Shown here one piece after another: positions 7,631-16,098 of a stretch of DNA of 49,991 bases (positions are counted from its first letter, which is position 1; each line of letters begins with the position of its first letter). A program made the position numbers and the translations under genes. A model generated the notes under the pieces. That model did not search any database, was not told the DNA's origin, and saw nothing but the letters and a program-made list of their open reading frames with translations. Source of the DNA: Sphingomonadales bacterium Ga0077559 (lineage in GTDB: Bacteria > Pseudomonadota > Alphaproteobacteria > Sphingomonadales > Sphingomonadaceae); contig LNFK01000049.1 in NCBI GenBank assembly GCA_001464315.1, forward strand, positions 1 through 49,991, read 5' to 3'.

Positions 7631-8479
7631 ATGCGCACCATCTACCTCAACGGCGAATACATCGCCGAAACCGAAGCGAAGATTTCTGTTTTCGACCGTG
7701 GCTTCCTGTTTTCCGACTCGGTCTATGAAGTCGTATCCGTGCTCGACGGCAAACTAATCGACTTCGACGGCCATGTCCGCCGATTGGCGCGCTCTTTGAG
7801 CGAACTCGGGATAAGCGGCGCACCCGAAGCAGAGGCATGGCTCGCCATCTGCCGTGAGCTTGTTTCCCGCAACGCAGTCGACGAGGGCATGATTTACTGG
7901 CAAGTGACACGCGGAGCACCTTCCGATAGGGATTTTGTTTTTCCGCCTGCGGATACAGCCCCGACGGTTCTGGCCTTCTCCCAATCTCGCGCACTTGCCG
8001 ACAACCCACTCGCCGAGCGCGGCATAAATATTGTCATATTGCCGGACCTGCGTTGGGGCAGGGCAGACATTAAAACCACGCAGCTACTTTATGCATCGCT
8101 CATGAAAAACGAAGCGATTGCCCGTGGTGCGGATGACGCATGGATGGAGCGGGGCGGCGTCGTGACCGAGGGGACGGCGCAGAACGCGCATATCATCACC
8201 AAAGAAGGGATGTTGGTAACGCATCCCCTTGACCGCGAGATTCTGCACGGGATTACGCGCGCGGCAGTTCTGCCGATGGTTGCGCAGGCCATCGAAGAAC
8301 GACCCTTCACCGTGGCCGAGGCGGAACAAGCCGCCGAAGCCTTCGTTTCATCCGCCTCTGGCTTTGTGATGCCGGTGGTAAGCATTAACGGCAAGGCCAT
8401 CGGTGATGGTAAACCCGGTTCGGTAACCGTTCAGCTTCGCAAAGCCTATATTGATTGGGCACGCCGCACCGCGATTTGA
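7631..8479 (+). CDS. dat: D-amino-acid aminotransferase (PLP fold type IV)
   Basis: A class IV aminotransferase of 282 aa that would interconvert D-alanine and 2-oxoglutarate with D-glutamate and pyruvate for peptidoglycan, if it is a true D-amino-acid enzyme. Seen in the sequence: IYLNGEYIAETEAKISVFDR at the N-terminus, the likely PLP lysine in DIKTTQLLYASLMKNEA, and VTEGTAQNAHIITKEG. Close relatives include branched-chain aminotransferase and 4-amino-4-deoxychorismate lyase; DDAWMERGGVVTEG favours the D-amino-acid group. The ATG at 7631 is chosen because the upstream extension runs through a repeat. The SIMPL gene follows after 28 nt. Confidence 0.85.
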   Translation: MRTIYLNGEYIAETEAKISVFDRGFLFSDSVYEVVSVLDGKLIDFDGHVRRLARSLSELGISGAPEAEAWLAICRELVSRNAVDEGMIYWQVTRGAPSDRDFVFPPADTAPTVLAFSQSRALADNPLAERGINIVILPDLRWGRADIKTTQLLYASLMKNEAIARGADDAWMERGGVVTEGTAQNAHIITKEGMLVTHPLDREILHGITRAAVLPMVAQAIEERPFTVAEAEQAAEAFVSSASGFVMPVVSINGKAIGDGKPGSVTVQLRKAYIDWARRTAI

Positions 8480-8507
8480 ACGGGCGGCATTTGACGAGGA
8501 AAATGAT

Positions 8508-9224
8508 ATGCGTAAATTGATTTTGGCTGCCCTCTTGGCATCGGGCGGTTTGACGGCGGGAGAAGCGATGGCAACGCAGGTAACTATCGCGGCGACGGGT
8601 CCGGTTATCGATCTCACCGTTTCTGAGACCGTCGAGACGAAGCCCGACATTGCGACATTTTCAACCGGCGTCCAAACCATGGCACCGACCGCGAGTGAGG
8701 CTGTGCGGCAGAATAATGTTCAAATGGCATCTGTTGTAGCCCGGCTGAAAAAGCTTGGCATTGCGGACAAGGATATCCAAACCACGCAGATCAGCCTGAA
8801 CCAACAGTTCGATTATCGCGATGGGCAACAAGTCTTCAAAGGCTTTCAGGCGTCAAACATGGTCAATGCCAAGTTGCGCGATCTGAAAAAGCTCGGCGCG
8901 TTTCTGGATGCTCTTGCGGTTGACGGCGCGACCAGTTTTAATGGCCCCACCTTTGGCATCGATGATGACAGCACGTTCCGCGAAGCGGCGCGCGACAAAG
9001 TCTGGGCAACAGCTATGGCGCGGGCCAAGTCAATGGCACGCAAGGCTGGATACACCGATGTGCTGGTGCTTCGCGTTGAAGAAACCGACAATCAGGGTGG
9101 GGGCTATCAGCCAATGCCGATGATAGCGCGAGCGATGGATGCATCCGAAAAATCGACCCCGATTGCGCCGGGAGAACTGAGCGTCGGTTCGACAATTTCA
9201 TTCACATTCGAAATGGTGAAATAG
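8508..9224 (+). CDS. SIMPL domain-containing periplasmic protein
   Basis: The 238-aa product has a Sec signal peptide (residues 1 to about 22, ending near GEAMA) followed by a SIMPL/DUF541 domain (ATGPVIDLTVSETVETKPDI, then QTTQISLNQQFDYRDGQQVF and FEMVK at the end). SIMPL proteins such as BP26 and YggE are periplasmic or outer-membrane associated, with links to oxidative stress, but their biochemical role is unsettled. A GAGGA site lies just upstream. It is likely cotranscribed with the aminotransferase. Confidence 0.88.
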   Translation: MRKLILAALLASGGLTAGEAMATQVTIAATGPVIDLTVSETVETKPDIATFSTGVQTMAPTASEAVRQNNVQMASVVARLKKLGIADKDIQTTQISLNQQFDYRDGQQVFKGFQASNMVNAKLRDLKKLGAFLDALAVDGATSFNGPTFGIDDDSTFREAARDKVWATAMARAKSMARKAGYTDVLVLRVEETDNQGGGYQPMPMIARAMDASEKSTPIAPGELSVGSTISFTFEMVK

Positions 9225-9232
9225 CTATTGGA

Positions 9233-9270
9233 AATGGGGCATATCCTTTCCAAAAGGTTGAAGCCCCATT
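9233..9270 (+). terminator. Hairpin after the SIMPL gene
   Basis: AATGGGGC (9233-9240) pairs perfectly with GCCCCATT (9263-9270), and CCTTT/AAAGG can pair inside the loop. It starts 9 nt after the SIMPL stop codon. The flank after the stem (CAGTTTG) is only weakly T-rich, so intrinsic termination is possible but unproven. Confidence 0.4.
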
Positions 9271-9304
9271 CAGTTTGCGTTCAATGCTTTTGGGGTAGAC
9301 GGCG

Positions 9305-9604
9305 ATGATGTTGAATAGGATATCCCTTTTGTCGGTCGTCGCGCTTGCCGCGTTTACGCTGTCGCACCCCGTCGATGCACGGCGCGGCGAGCAGGACGAT
9401 GTGCGTCAGGACATGGCGGCAGGCAAGGTAAAATCCTTGCGTGAAATCGAAAGCACCGTGGTCCCGCGGATGCGCGGCATGCAGTATCTCGGCCCCGAAT
9501 ATGATCCGACCGCGCAGGTCTATCGCCTGAAGTTCATCAATGGCAATCGCGTGATATTTGTCGACGTCGATGGCAAAACTGGCGTCGTTCTCCGCCAACG
9601 CTGA
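9305..9604 (+). CDS. PepSY-like secreted small protein
   Basis: A 99-aa protein with an N-terminal signal sequence (residues 1-26, ending in HPVDA-R) and a single short domain with the PepSY-type pattern: KSLREIESTVVPRM, then YRLKFINGNRVIFVDVDGKTG. PepSY domains are often found in the periplasm beside two-component systems and proteases, and may act as inhibitors or signal modulators. It lies 72 nt before a response regulator and histidine kinase on the same strand, so a role in tuning that sensor is a reasonable inference. Confidence 0.72.
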   Translation: MMLNRISLLSVVALAAFTLSHPVDARRGEQDDVRQDMAAGKVKSLREIESTVVPRMRGMQYLGPEYDPTAQVYRLKFINGNRVIFVDVDGKTGVVLRQR

Positions 9605-9676
9605 TAGGATTTTGCGCCGGGCGGCTAATCTGCTAGCCCTTTATCCAACTTATATTTTGTATTTGAAGGGGACAGC

Positions 9677-10342
9677 ATGCGCATCCTTATAGTTGAAGAC
9701 GAACCGACGCTTGGCCAACAGCTGAAATCGACCTTGGAAGGTGCGGGATACGCGGTTGACCTGTCGGTTGATGGCGAAGACGGCCATTATATGGGCTCAA
9801 CCGAAAATTATGACGCTGTGGTCCTCGATTTGGGCCTACCTGAAATCGACGGGCTGACCGTGCTTGATCGTTGGCGCAAGGAAGGCCGGAAATTTCCCGT
9901 GCTTGTTCTGACCGCACGCGATAGCTGGTCGGACAAGGTCGCAGGGCTTGATGCCGGAGCGGACGATTATCTGGCCAAACCGTTCCAAACTGAGGAGTTG
10001 ATCGCGCGTCTGCGTGCGCTTATCCGCCGTGCATCGGGTAATGCGTCGTCCGAACTGAACGTGGGCGCGGTGCGTCTCGATACCCGGTCTGGCCGTGTGA
10101 CGCTTGACGGTCAACCGGTGAAGCTGACCGCGCAAGAGTATAAGCTTTTGTCTTATCTGATGCACCATAAGGGCAAGGTTGTGTCGCGCACGGAGTTGAT
10201 CGAGCATATTTACGATCAGGATTTCGACCGCGATTCCAATACGATTGAGGTGTTTGTGACCCGCATCCGCAAGAAGCTCGGGCAGGAAGTCATCTCGACA
10301 ATTCGCGGGCTCGGATACAGCCTCGAGGAACCGGTCAGCTGA
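9677..10342 (+). CDS. OmpR-family response regulator
   Basis: A 221-aa two-component response regulator. The receiver domain (1 to about 118) has the acidic pair VEDE (E7, D8), the phosphoacceptor D51 in VVLDLGLPEIDG, the threonine in LTARDSW and lysine in DDYLAKPF. The winged-helix DNA-binding domain (about 125-218) has VKLTAQEYKLLSYLMHHKGK and SNTIEVFVTRIRKKLG. A GGGGACAGC ribosome site precedes the ATG. The histidine kinase follows, possibly overlapping. Its closest family type is the PhoP/FeuP/QseB group; the signal is unknown. Confidence 0.93.
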   Translation: MRILIVEDEPTLGQQLKSTLEGAGYAVDLSVDGEDGHYMGSTENYDAVVLDLGLPEIDGLTVLDRWRKEGRKFPVLVLTARDSWSDKVAGLDAGADDYLAKPFQTEELIARLRALIRRASGNASSELNVGAVRLDTRSGRVTLDGQPVKLTAQEYKLLSYLMHHKGKVVSRTELIEHIYDQDFDRDSNTIEVFVTRIRKKLGQEVISTIRGLGYSLEEPVS

Positions 10343-10425
10343 ACTCGCCTGCCGCCATACAAACGGCCGTAAAAGCGCCGACGTGGCGGAGCCAGTTTAA
10401 GAGCACGGGTTCGCTAACCCGCCGC

Positions 10426-11736
10426 ATGATCCTCACGGCCGCAGTGTGGATTAGCATATTGCTTTTTGGCGGTGGACTTGCGCTTGACCGCGTTCTGACC
10501 AGTTCGGTTGAGCAGAATTTTGATAACCAGCTCGAATATGTCCTGACCGCGATGATTGCCTCGGCTGAAATCGGTCCCGATGGCGAAATTCGCATGAATC
10601 GGCCTTTGGGCGACCAACGCTTTCTTGAGCCTAATAGCGGACTTTATTGGCAGATTACGGGAAAAGGTGCGATTCCCTTTCCGTCGCGGTCTTTGTGGGA
10701 TCGGGCTTTGCAACCGCCCGTTGAACATAATAATCAAGCCGTCCACTTTCGCGACAGTCAGGAATTTGTCGACGAGCCACTACGAATCGCCGAGCGTGCA
10801 ATCAAATTGCCCGATTCCGAAGTCGCGTGGACATTCATGGTCGCGCAAAGCCGCGACAGTCTGGATGCGCAGATACGCGAATTGCGATCGGTTCTGGTGA
10901 CCAGTTTTTTACTCCTGGCCTTGGGTTTGATCATCCTTGCTGCGCTTCAGACTTTCTATGGGCTGTGGCCTTTGCGCGCGGTGCGGCAGGCGATTGCCCA
11001 GATGCGCAGCGGGCGCGAAAGCCGCGTCACCCAAGCATTGCCCGACGAGGTGATGCCGATGGTTAACGAATTGAACGCATTGCTCGACCATAATGAGAAG
11101 CAGGCCGAAGAATCTCGGCGGCATGCCGGTAATCTGGCACATGCGTTGAAAACACCGCTGACGGTCATCATGAATAGTGCCACCGCAAAAGCGCCTGATC
11201 TAGCCGAAACGGTCATCCGCGAGGCAACGACGATGCGGCGACAGGTCGACCATCATTTGGCGCGCGCCCGCGCAGTCGGCAGGCGCGGTCACAGCCATAG
11301 CCGCGCACAAGTGTGGGACAGCCTGGAGTCGGTAGAACGCGCGGTGAGCCGCTTATATAGCCACATTCGCCTCGATATGGCGGGCGACAAAACCGTCGCA
11401 GCGCGCGTCGAGCGGCAGGACCTTGATGAAATGCTCGGCAATCTAATCGAGAATGCAGCGAAATATGGCGGTGGTAGCGTGTTCGTCACCGTCGAGGATG
11501 CCGGCGATTATGTCGAGATGTTGGTCGAAGATGATGGCCGCGGCATTCCTGAAGCCGAACGCGAACGCATATTTGACCGAGGTGCAAGGCTCGATACCGG
11601 AAAACCCGGGACGGGATTAGGGCTGGCAATTGTCCGAGACGTTGTCGAAATTTACGACGGCACAGTCACGCTTGAAGAAAGCGAAGATTTGGGCGGGTTA
11701 TTGGTTCGTTTGAAGTTACCAAAAGCTGCTGGGTAA
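10426..11736 (+). CDS. Sensor histidine kinase
   Basis: An inner-membrane kinase partner of the preceding regulator. From the ATG at 10426 (436 aa): membrane helix about 3-21, periplasmic sensor region about 22-155, second helix about 158-180, HisKA with H239 in NLAHALKTPL, and HATPase motifs NLIENAAKYG, VEDDGRGI and GTGLGLAIV. The frame is open upstream and encodes SPAAIQTAVKAPTWRSQFK and GSLTRR, a plausible cytoplasmic N-terminus. A CTG at 10339 overlaps the regulator stop as CTGA and has GAGGA at 10325-10329, whereas ATG 10426 has no obvious ribosome site. The true protein may be 29 residues longer. Confidence 0.92.
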   Translation: MILTAAVWISILLFGGGLALDRVLTSSVEQNFDNQLEYVLTAMIASAEIGPDGEIRMNRPLGDQRFLEPNSGLYWQITGKGAIPFPSRSLWDRALQPPVEHNNQAVHFRDSQEFVDEPLRIAERAIKLPDSEVAWTFMVAQSRDSLDAQIRELRSVLVTSFLLLALGLIILAALQTFYGLWPLRAVRQAIAQMRSGRESRVTQALPDEVMPMVNELNALLDHNEKQAEESRRHAGNLAHALKTPLTVIMNSATAKAPDLAETVIREATTMRRQVDHHLARARAVGRRGHSHSRAQVWDSLESVERAVSRLYSHIRLDMAGDKTVAARVERQDLDEMLGNLIENAAKYGGGSVFVTVEDAGDYVEMLVEDDGRGIPEAERERIFDRGARLDTGKPGTGLGLAIVRDVVEIYDGTVTLEESEDLGGLLVRLKLPKAAG

Positions 11737-12030
11737 TCAGCTTCCGTCGCGAATTTGCTGATGGTGGCGGATTACTTCATCGATGATGAAGCGCAGAAAT
11801 TTCTCGGTGAAGTCTGGGTCTAGCTTGGCGTCGCGCGCCAACTGACGCAGGCGGTCGATCTGCCGCTCTTCGCGCGCCGGATCGGCCGGCGGAAGCGATG
11901 ATTTCGCCTTAAATTCGCCGACTGCCTGTGTGACTTTGAACCGCTCGGCGAGCATGAACACCAAGGCAGCATCGATATTGTCGATACTGTCGCGGTAGCG
12001 GGCAAGCGTATCATCATGGTTCATATCCAT
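11737..12030 (-). CDS. Chorismate mutase (AroQ type)
   Basis: A 97-aa all-helical AroQ-class chorismate mutase, converting chorismate to prephenate for phenylalanine and tyrosine synthesis. The pattern LARYRDSIDNIDAALVFML, ERFKVTQAVGEFKAK and EERQIDRLRQLA matches the helices bearing the active-site arginines and lysine, and HHQQI is near the C-terminus. Monofunctional, not fused to prephenate dehydratase. Its stop codon abuts the convergent histidine kinase stop with no spacer. A second ATG six bases in (MNHDD) is an alternative start. Confidence 0.88.
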   Translation of the reverse strand: MDMNHDDTLARYRDSIDNIDAALVFMLAERFKVTQAVGEFKAKSSLPPADPAREERQIDRLRQLARDAKLDPDFTEKFLRFIIDEVIRHHQQIRDGS

Positions 12031-12117
12031 TCTGTGCCGTGATTGGCGAGACAGGACAAGCGGAAATGCGCCATTTGCACTTGCCTTGGCGCTCCCCAGT
12101 TGTCAGAGCGTGAGGCT

Positions 12118-13131
12118 ATGAGTGCAACTATCCATCAAATCGGCGGACATCGCGCGCCTTCGCTTGACCCCATGCTTAAACTGGTCGCGTCGGGAATGAA
12201 TAAAGTCAATGTGGTCATCCTTGACCGGATGCAGTCGGAAATTCCTTTGATTCCTGAGCTCGCGGGACATTTGATCGCTGGTGGCGGCAAGCGCATGCGG
12301 CCAATGCTGACATTAGCATGCGCCCGGCTGCTCGATTATCCTGGTGAGCGTCACCATAAATTGGCCGCCGCGGTCGAGTTCATTCACACCGCGACTTTGC
12401 TTCACGACGATGTTGTCGACGGTAGCGATATGCGGCGTGGGAAGACGGCTGCAAATCTTATTTTCGGTAACCCAGCGGCGGTACTAGTCGGAGACTTTCT
12501 GTTCAGCCGGTCATTTGAGCTGATGGTCGAAGACGGCTCGCTCAAGGTCCTTAAAATCCTGTCGCACGCCTCTGCGGTTATCGCCGAGGGCGAAGTAAAC
12601 CAGCTAACCGCGCAACGCCAAATTTCGACCAGCGAAGAGAAATATCTCCAAATCATCGGCTCAAAAACTGCTGCGTTATTTGCCGCCGCTTGCCGGATTG
12701 CGGCGGTTGTCGCTGAAAGCGGCGAGGCGCAGGAAATGGCGCTCGATGCGTACGGCCGGAACCTAGGCATCGCTTTCCAGTTGGTCGATGACGCCATCGA
12801 TTATGTCTCCGATGGCGCAACTATGGGCAAAGATAGCGGCGACGATTTCCGCGACGGCAAGGTAACGCTGCCCGTAATTTTGGCGCATAGTCGCGGGACG
12901 GCGGACGAACAGAAATTCTGGCGCGACGCCATGCTCGGCAACCTTATTTCAGCCGACGATCTGGCGCATGCAACCACATTGCTGCGCAAACATGGAGCCA
13001 TTGACGACACTATCGATCGCGCCCGCCATTATGGCCAGCGCGCCATCGACGCCATCGCGCATTTCCCGGCTGGCGAAGCTAAAGCAGCACTGACCGAAGC
13101 CGTCGAATTCGCTATCGCCCGCGCATATTGA
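12118..13131 (+). CDS. ispB: Polyprenyl (octaprenyl/decaprenyl-type) diphosphate synthase
   Basis: A trans-prenyltransferase of 337 aa that builds the long isoprenoid side chain of ubiquinone from IPP. It contains both aspartate-rich motifs: LLHDDVVDGSDMRRGK (first DDxxD) and FQLVDDAIDY (second), plus GGGKRMRP for substrate binding. Chain length cannot be read from sequence; alphaproteobacteria usually make decaprenyl chains. The ATG at 12118 (MSATIHQIGG) is preferred over an upstream TTG, as the family normally begins this way and GTGAGG precedes it. A small membrane-protein gene follows 2 nt after the stop. Confidence 0.92.
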   Translation: MSATIHQIGGHRAPSLDPMLKLVASGMNKVNVVILDRMQSEIPLIPELAGHLIAGGGKRMRPMLTLACARLLDYPGERHHKLAAAVEFIHTATLLHDDVVDGSDMRRGKTAANLIFGNPAAVLVGDFLFSRSFELMVEDGSLKVLKILSHASAVIAEGEVNQLTAQRQISTSEEKYLQIIGSKTAALFAAACRIAAVVAESGEAQEMALDAYGRNLGIAFQLVDDAIDYVSDGATMGKDSGDDFRDGKVTLPVILAHSRGTADEQKFWRDAMLGNLISADDLAHATTLLRKHGAIDDTIDRARHYGQRAIDAIAHFPAGEAKAALTEAVEFAIARAY

Positions 13132-13133
13132 GT

Positions 13134-13322
13134 ATGGACGACCGCCCGCCATTGTCAGATGGATATGACCCTGTTGGTCGCTTCCATCCTTATGTAGCGG
13201 CTGGAGCGGTGCTGCTGCTTGATATACTCCTAATCCTGCTTGTTCTCACTGGGTTGACTTTTGTCGGCGATAAAATCGAGGACGTGATCTGGCCCGGCGG
13301 CAGGGAATGGGTCGACCTTTGA
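13134..13322 (+). CDS. Small single-pass membrane protein, unknown function
   Basis: A 62-aa protein: a short N-terminal segment (MDDRPPLSDGYDPVGRFHPY), one strongly hydrophobic helix (about 21-45, rich in L, V and I), and a short tail ending GGREWVDL. I do not recognise the family. It starts 2 nt after the polyprenyl synthase stop and its 3' end overlaps hrpB by 16 nt, so it is probably translated as part of this operon. Its tight packing supports it being real. Confidence 0.6.
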   Translation: MDDRPPLSDGYDPVGRFHPYVAAGAVLLLDILLILLVLTGLTFVGDKIEDVIWPGGREWVDL

Positions 13323-15787
13323 CCGATCGCGGCGCCGATGAAGCGTTGCCTATCGAAACAGTATTGCCGAGTTTGCTGAACGCCTTGCGAAAGGCATCCA
13401 ATGCCGTCCTGATCGCGCCGCCGGGGGCGGGTAAAACGACGATGGTTGCGCAGGAGCTGCTTGGCGAGGACTGGTGCAATGGCCAGATACTGCTGCTCTC
13501 GCCGCGTCGTTTGGCGGCGCGAATGGCGGCGGAGCGCATCGCCGATCTGATGGGTGAGCCAGTGGGCGGATTGGTCGGCTATGCGACGCGCATGGACAGC
13601 AAGCAGTCGACCCAAACGCGGATATTGGTGCTGACCGAGGGGATATTTCGAAACCGGATCATCGCCGATCCTGAATTGGCCGGTGTGTCGGCAGTGCTGT
13701 TCGATGAAGTGCATGAGCGCAGCCTCGATAGTGATTTCGGGTTGGCGCTGGCGTTGGAAGCGCAGGCGGCGTTCCGGCCGGATTTGCGTTTGATCGCGAT
13801 GTCGGCGACGTTGGACGGCGCGCGCTTTTCGCAATTGATGGGTGGTGCGCCGCTGATCGAAAGCGAGGGCAGAAGCTGGCCATTAAAGCTGCGCTATGTC
13901 GGACGACGGGCCGAACAACCAATTGAAACGGAAATCGCCCGCAATGTTCGGCTGGCATTGTCCGAGAACGCAGGCGACATTCTCGTGTTCCTTCCCGGCA
14001 CGCGCGAGATAGACCGAACTGCCGAAGCGTTGGTGGGATTGGGTGATAAGTTTGTCGTGCATAAGCTCCACGGCCAGATCGACCCGACGGCGCAGCGGCT
14101 CGCGGTCCGCGCTGATGCCGAAGGTCGACGCAAGATCATATTGGCAACTAATATCGCCGAGACCAGCCTGACCATCGACGGCGTCCGTATCGTCATCGAC
14201 AGCGGGCTTGCCCGCCGTGCGCGGTTTGATCAGGCGGCAGGCGTAACGCGGCTTGTCACCGAACGGGCCAGTCTTTCGGCAGCTACGCAGCGGGCGGGGC
14301 GTGCCGCGCGGCAGGGGCCGGGCACTGCCTATCGATTATGGGAAGAGGCTGGAAATGGCGGCCTACCGCCCTTTGATCCGCCTGAGATATTGGAAAGCGA
14401 CCTTTCGCCATTGTTGCTCGATTGTGCTTTGTGGGGAGAAGCTGATCCTGCCAGATTGCGATGGCTCGACCCGCCGCCAATCGCAGCGGTCAATGAAGCG
14501 CGCAAATCGCTGTCGGCATTAGATGCTCTCGGCGCGCAAGGCCATATCACGCCGCATGGCCGCAAACTGGCGGCATTGCCGTTGCCGCCCAATCTGGCGC
14601 ATATGGTCGTTACCGCATCTGCCAGCGGTCAAAGCGAACAGGCCGCGACACTTGCCCTGTTGCTTCAGGAGCGGGGCATTGGTGGGCAGGACGAGGATAT
14701 CGAGGCCCGTTATGAGCGCTTTTTGCGTGAGCGTGGCGGGAGAGCCGATGCGGCAAAATCGCTGGCGCGGCGCATTGGCAAAATGGCACCTAATGATGGT
14801 AAAAAAACGCAGCTAACGGTTGGCGCATTGGTCGCAACGGCATTTCCCGATCGTATTGCCAAGCGCCGCGACGTCAAAGGCGAGAACTGGATTAGCGCCA
14901 TGGGGCGTGGGCTTCGGCTTGACCCGGCATCGCCGCTTGCCAGTGCCGAGTGGCTGGCGGTGGCTGATGTGCAAGGCGCAGCCTCGGGCGCGCGGATATT
15001 ATCCGCGGTAGCATTGGCTGAGACCGACGTCCTGTCGTTGTTCGGTGAGCGGATCGAGATCACGACCGAGACGCGCTATGACGCAAACGCAGACCGCGTC
15101 GAGGTTCGGCAGCGCCGTCGGCTGGGCGCTATCGTCCTTGCGGAGGGCACGGCGAACCGGCCAGATCGAGAGGCGGTGGCACAGTCATTGCTTGCCGCCG
15201 TTCGGACTTTGGGTCTGTCAGTCCTGCCTTGGTCGGATGCGGCCATCGCCTTGCGACAACGCGCCAGTTTTGCAGGTATCGAAACTTTGTCCGATATTGA
15301 CTTGGCCGTAACGCTCAAAGATTGGCTTTTTCCGCTACTACAGGGGGTCAACCGGCTACGCGATATTTCAACGTCAGGCCTGTCTAACGCGCTCGACAAT
15401 ATCCTTGGCTGGGAAGGCAAGCAGCGTGTCGAGCAGGTCGCTCCGGCATCGTTTATCAGCTCGGCTGGCACAACGCATCATATTGATTATGCCGCAGAAG
15501 CAGGCCCAACGGTCGAGGTGCGTGTCCAAGCTCTATTCGGCCTCGACATCCATCCCGCAGTCGGCGTCGACCGCGTACCTTTGGTGCTCAGCCTGACTTC
15601 TCCCGCCGGTCGTCCGATCCAGACGACGCGGAATCTGCCCGAATTCTGGCGCGGCAGTTGGCGTGAAGTCGCCAAGGAAATGCGCGGGCGTTATCCAAAA
15701 CATAATTGGCCCGATGCGCCCTGGGAGGGCGTGGCCAGCCTAAAGACCAAGAAAGCGCAGAGCCGCGATTTCGCACGCGGCGCTTGA
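13307..15787 (+). CDS. hrpB: ATP-dependent helicase HrpB
   Basis: A DEAH-box helicase of 826 aa. Walker A APPGAGKTT (K43), LFDEVHERSLDSD (DEVH box), SATLD, TNIAETSLTIDGV and QRAGRAARQGPG are all present in order. The C-terminal HrpB region (YPKHNWPDAPWEG near the end) is family-specific. HrpB has RNA helicase motifs, but its cellular substrate is not well defined. The ATG at 13307 overlaps the upstream small membrane-protein gene; TTG 13319 is a possible alternative. Length matches the family. Confidence 0.95.
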   Translation: MGRPLTDRGADEALPIETVLPSLLNALRKASNAVLIAPPGAGKTTMVAQELLGEDWCNGQILLLSPRRLAARMAAERIADLMGEPVGGLVGYATRMDSKQSTQTRILVLTEGIFRNRIIADPELAGVSAVLFDEVHERSLDSDFGLALALEAQAAFRPDLRLIAMSATLDGARFSQLMGGAPLIESEGRSWPLKLRYVGRRAEQPIETEIARNVRLALSENAGDILVFLPGTREIDRTAEALVGLGDKFVVHKLHGQIDPTAQRLAVRADAEGRRKIILATNIAETSLTIDGVRIVIDSGLARRARFDQAAGVTRLVTERASLSAATQRAGRAARQGPGTAYRLWEEAGNGGLPPFDPPEILESDLSPLLLDCALWGEADPARLRWLDPPPIAAVNEARKSLSALDALGAQGHITPHGRKLAALPLPPNLAHMVVTASASGQSEQAATLALLLQERGIGGQDEDIEARYERFLRERGGRADAAKSLARRIGKMAPNDGKKTQLTVGALVATAFPDRIAKRRDVKGENWISAMGRGLRLDPASPLASAEWLAVADVQGAASGARILSAVALAETDVLSLFGERIEITTETRYDANADRVEVRQRRRLGAIVLAEGTANRPDREAVAQSLLAAVRTLGLSVLPWSDAAIALRQRASFAGIETLSDIDLAVTLKDWLFPLLQGVNRLRDISTSGLSNALDNILGWEGKQRVEQVAPASFISSAGTTHHIDYAAEAGPTVEVRVQALFGLDIHPAVGVDRVPLVLSLTSPAGRPIQTTRNLPEFWRGSWREVAKEMRGRYPKHNWPDAPWEGVASLKTKKAQSRDFARGA

Positions 15788-15819
15788 CGTATCCGCTTGC
15801 CTTGGCGCATGGGGCCATC

Positions 15820-16098
15820 ATGACCGCACGCATCTTTCAACGTCCCAAAAATGCCATGCAATCGGGCAAAGCGCACACCGATGAGTGGGTGCTCGAATTC
15901 ACCCCTTCCGAACCGCGCAAGGCCGATCCGTTGATGGGCTGGGCGGGTTCCGGCGACACGCTGGCGCAGGTGCATCTGAAATTTTCTTCGTTGGAAGCAG
16001 CGCGGGCCTACGCGGTGAAAAAGGGCATTAGTGCGGTCCTGATTCCAACCCCGCCGAAAACGCTAAAGCTTCAGGCCTACGCCGATAATTTTCGCTAA
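15820..16098 (+). CDS. ETC complex I subunit (NDUFS4-like)
   Basis: A 92-aa protein related to the accessory NDUFS4 (18-kDa) subunit of respiratory complex I, which in alphaproteobacteria is encoded away from the nuo operon. Family features: ARIFQRPKNAMQSGKAHTDE, WVLEF, DPLMGWAGSGDT, and AYAVKKGI followed by LQAYADNFR at the end. It starts 32 nt after hrpB. Its stop overlaps the convergent Nudix gene by 4 nt. Assembly or stabilisation of complex I is the expected role by homology. Confidence 0.9.
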   Translation: MTARIFQRPKNAMQSGKAHTDEWVLEFTPSEPRKADPLMGWAGSGDTLAQVHLKFSSLEAARAYAVKKGISAVLIPTPPKTLKLQAYADNFR

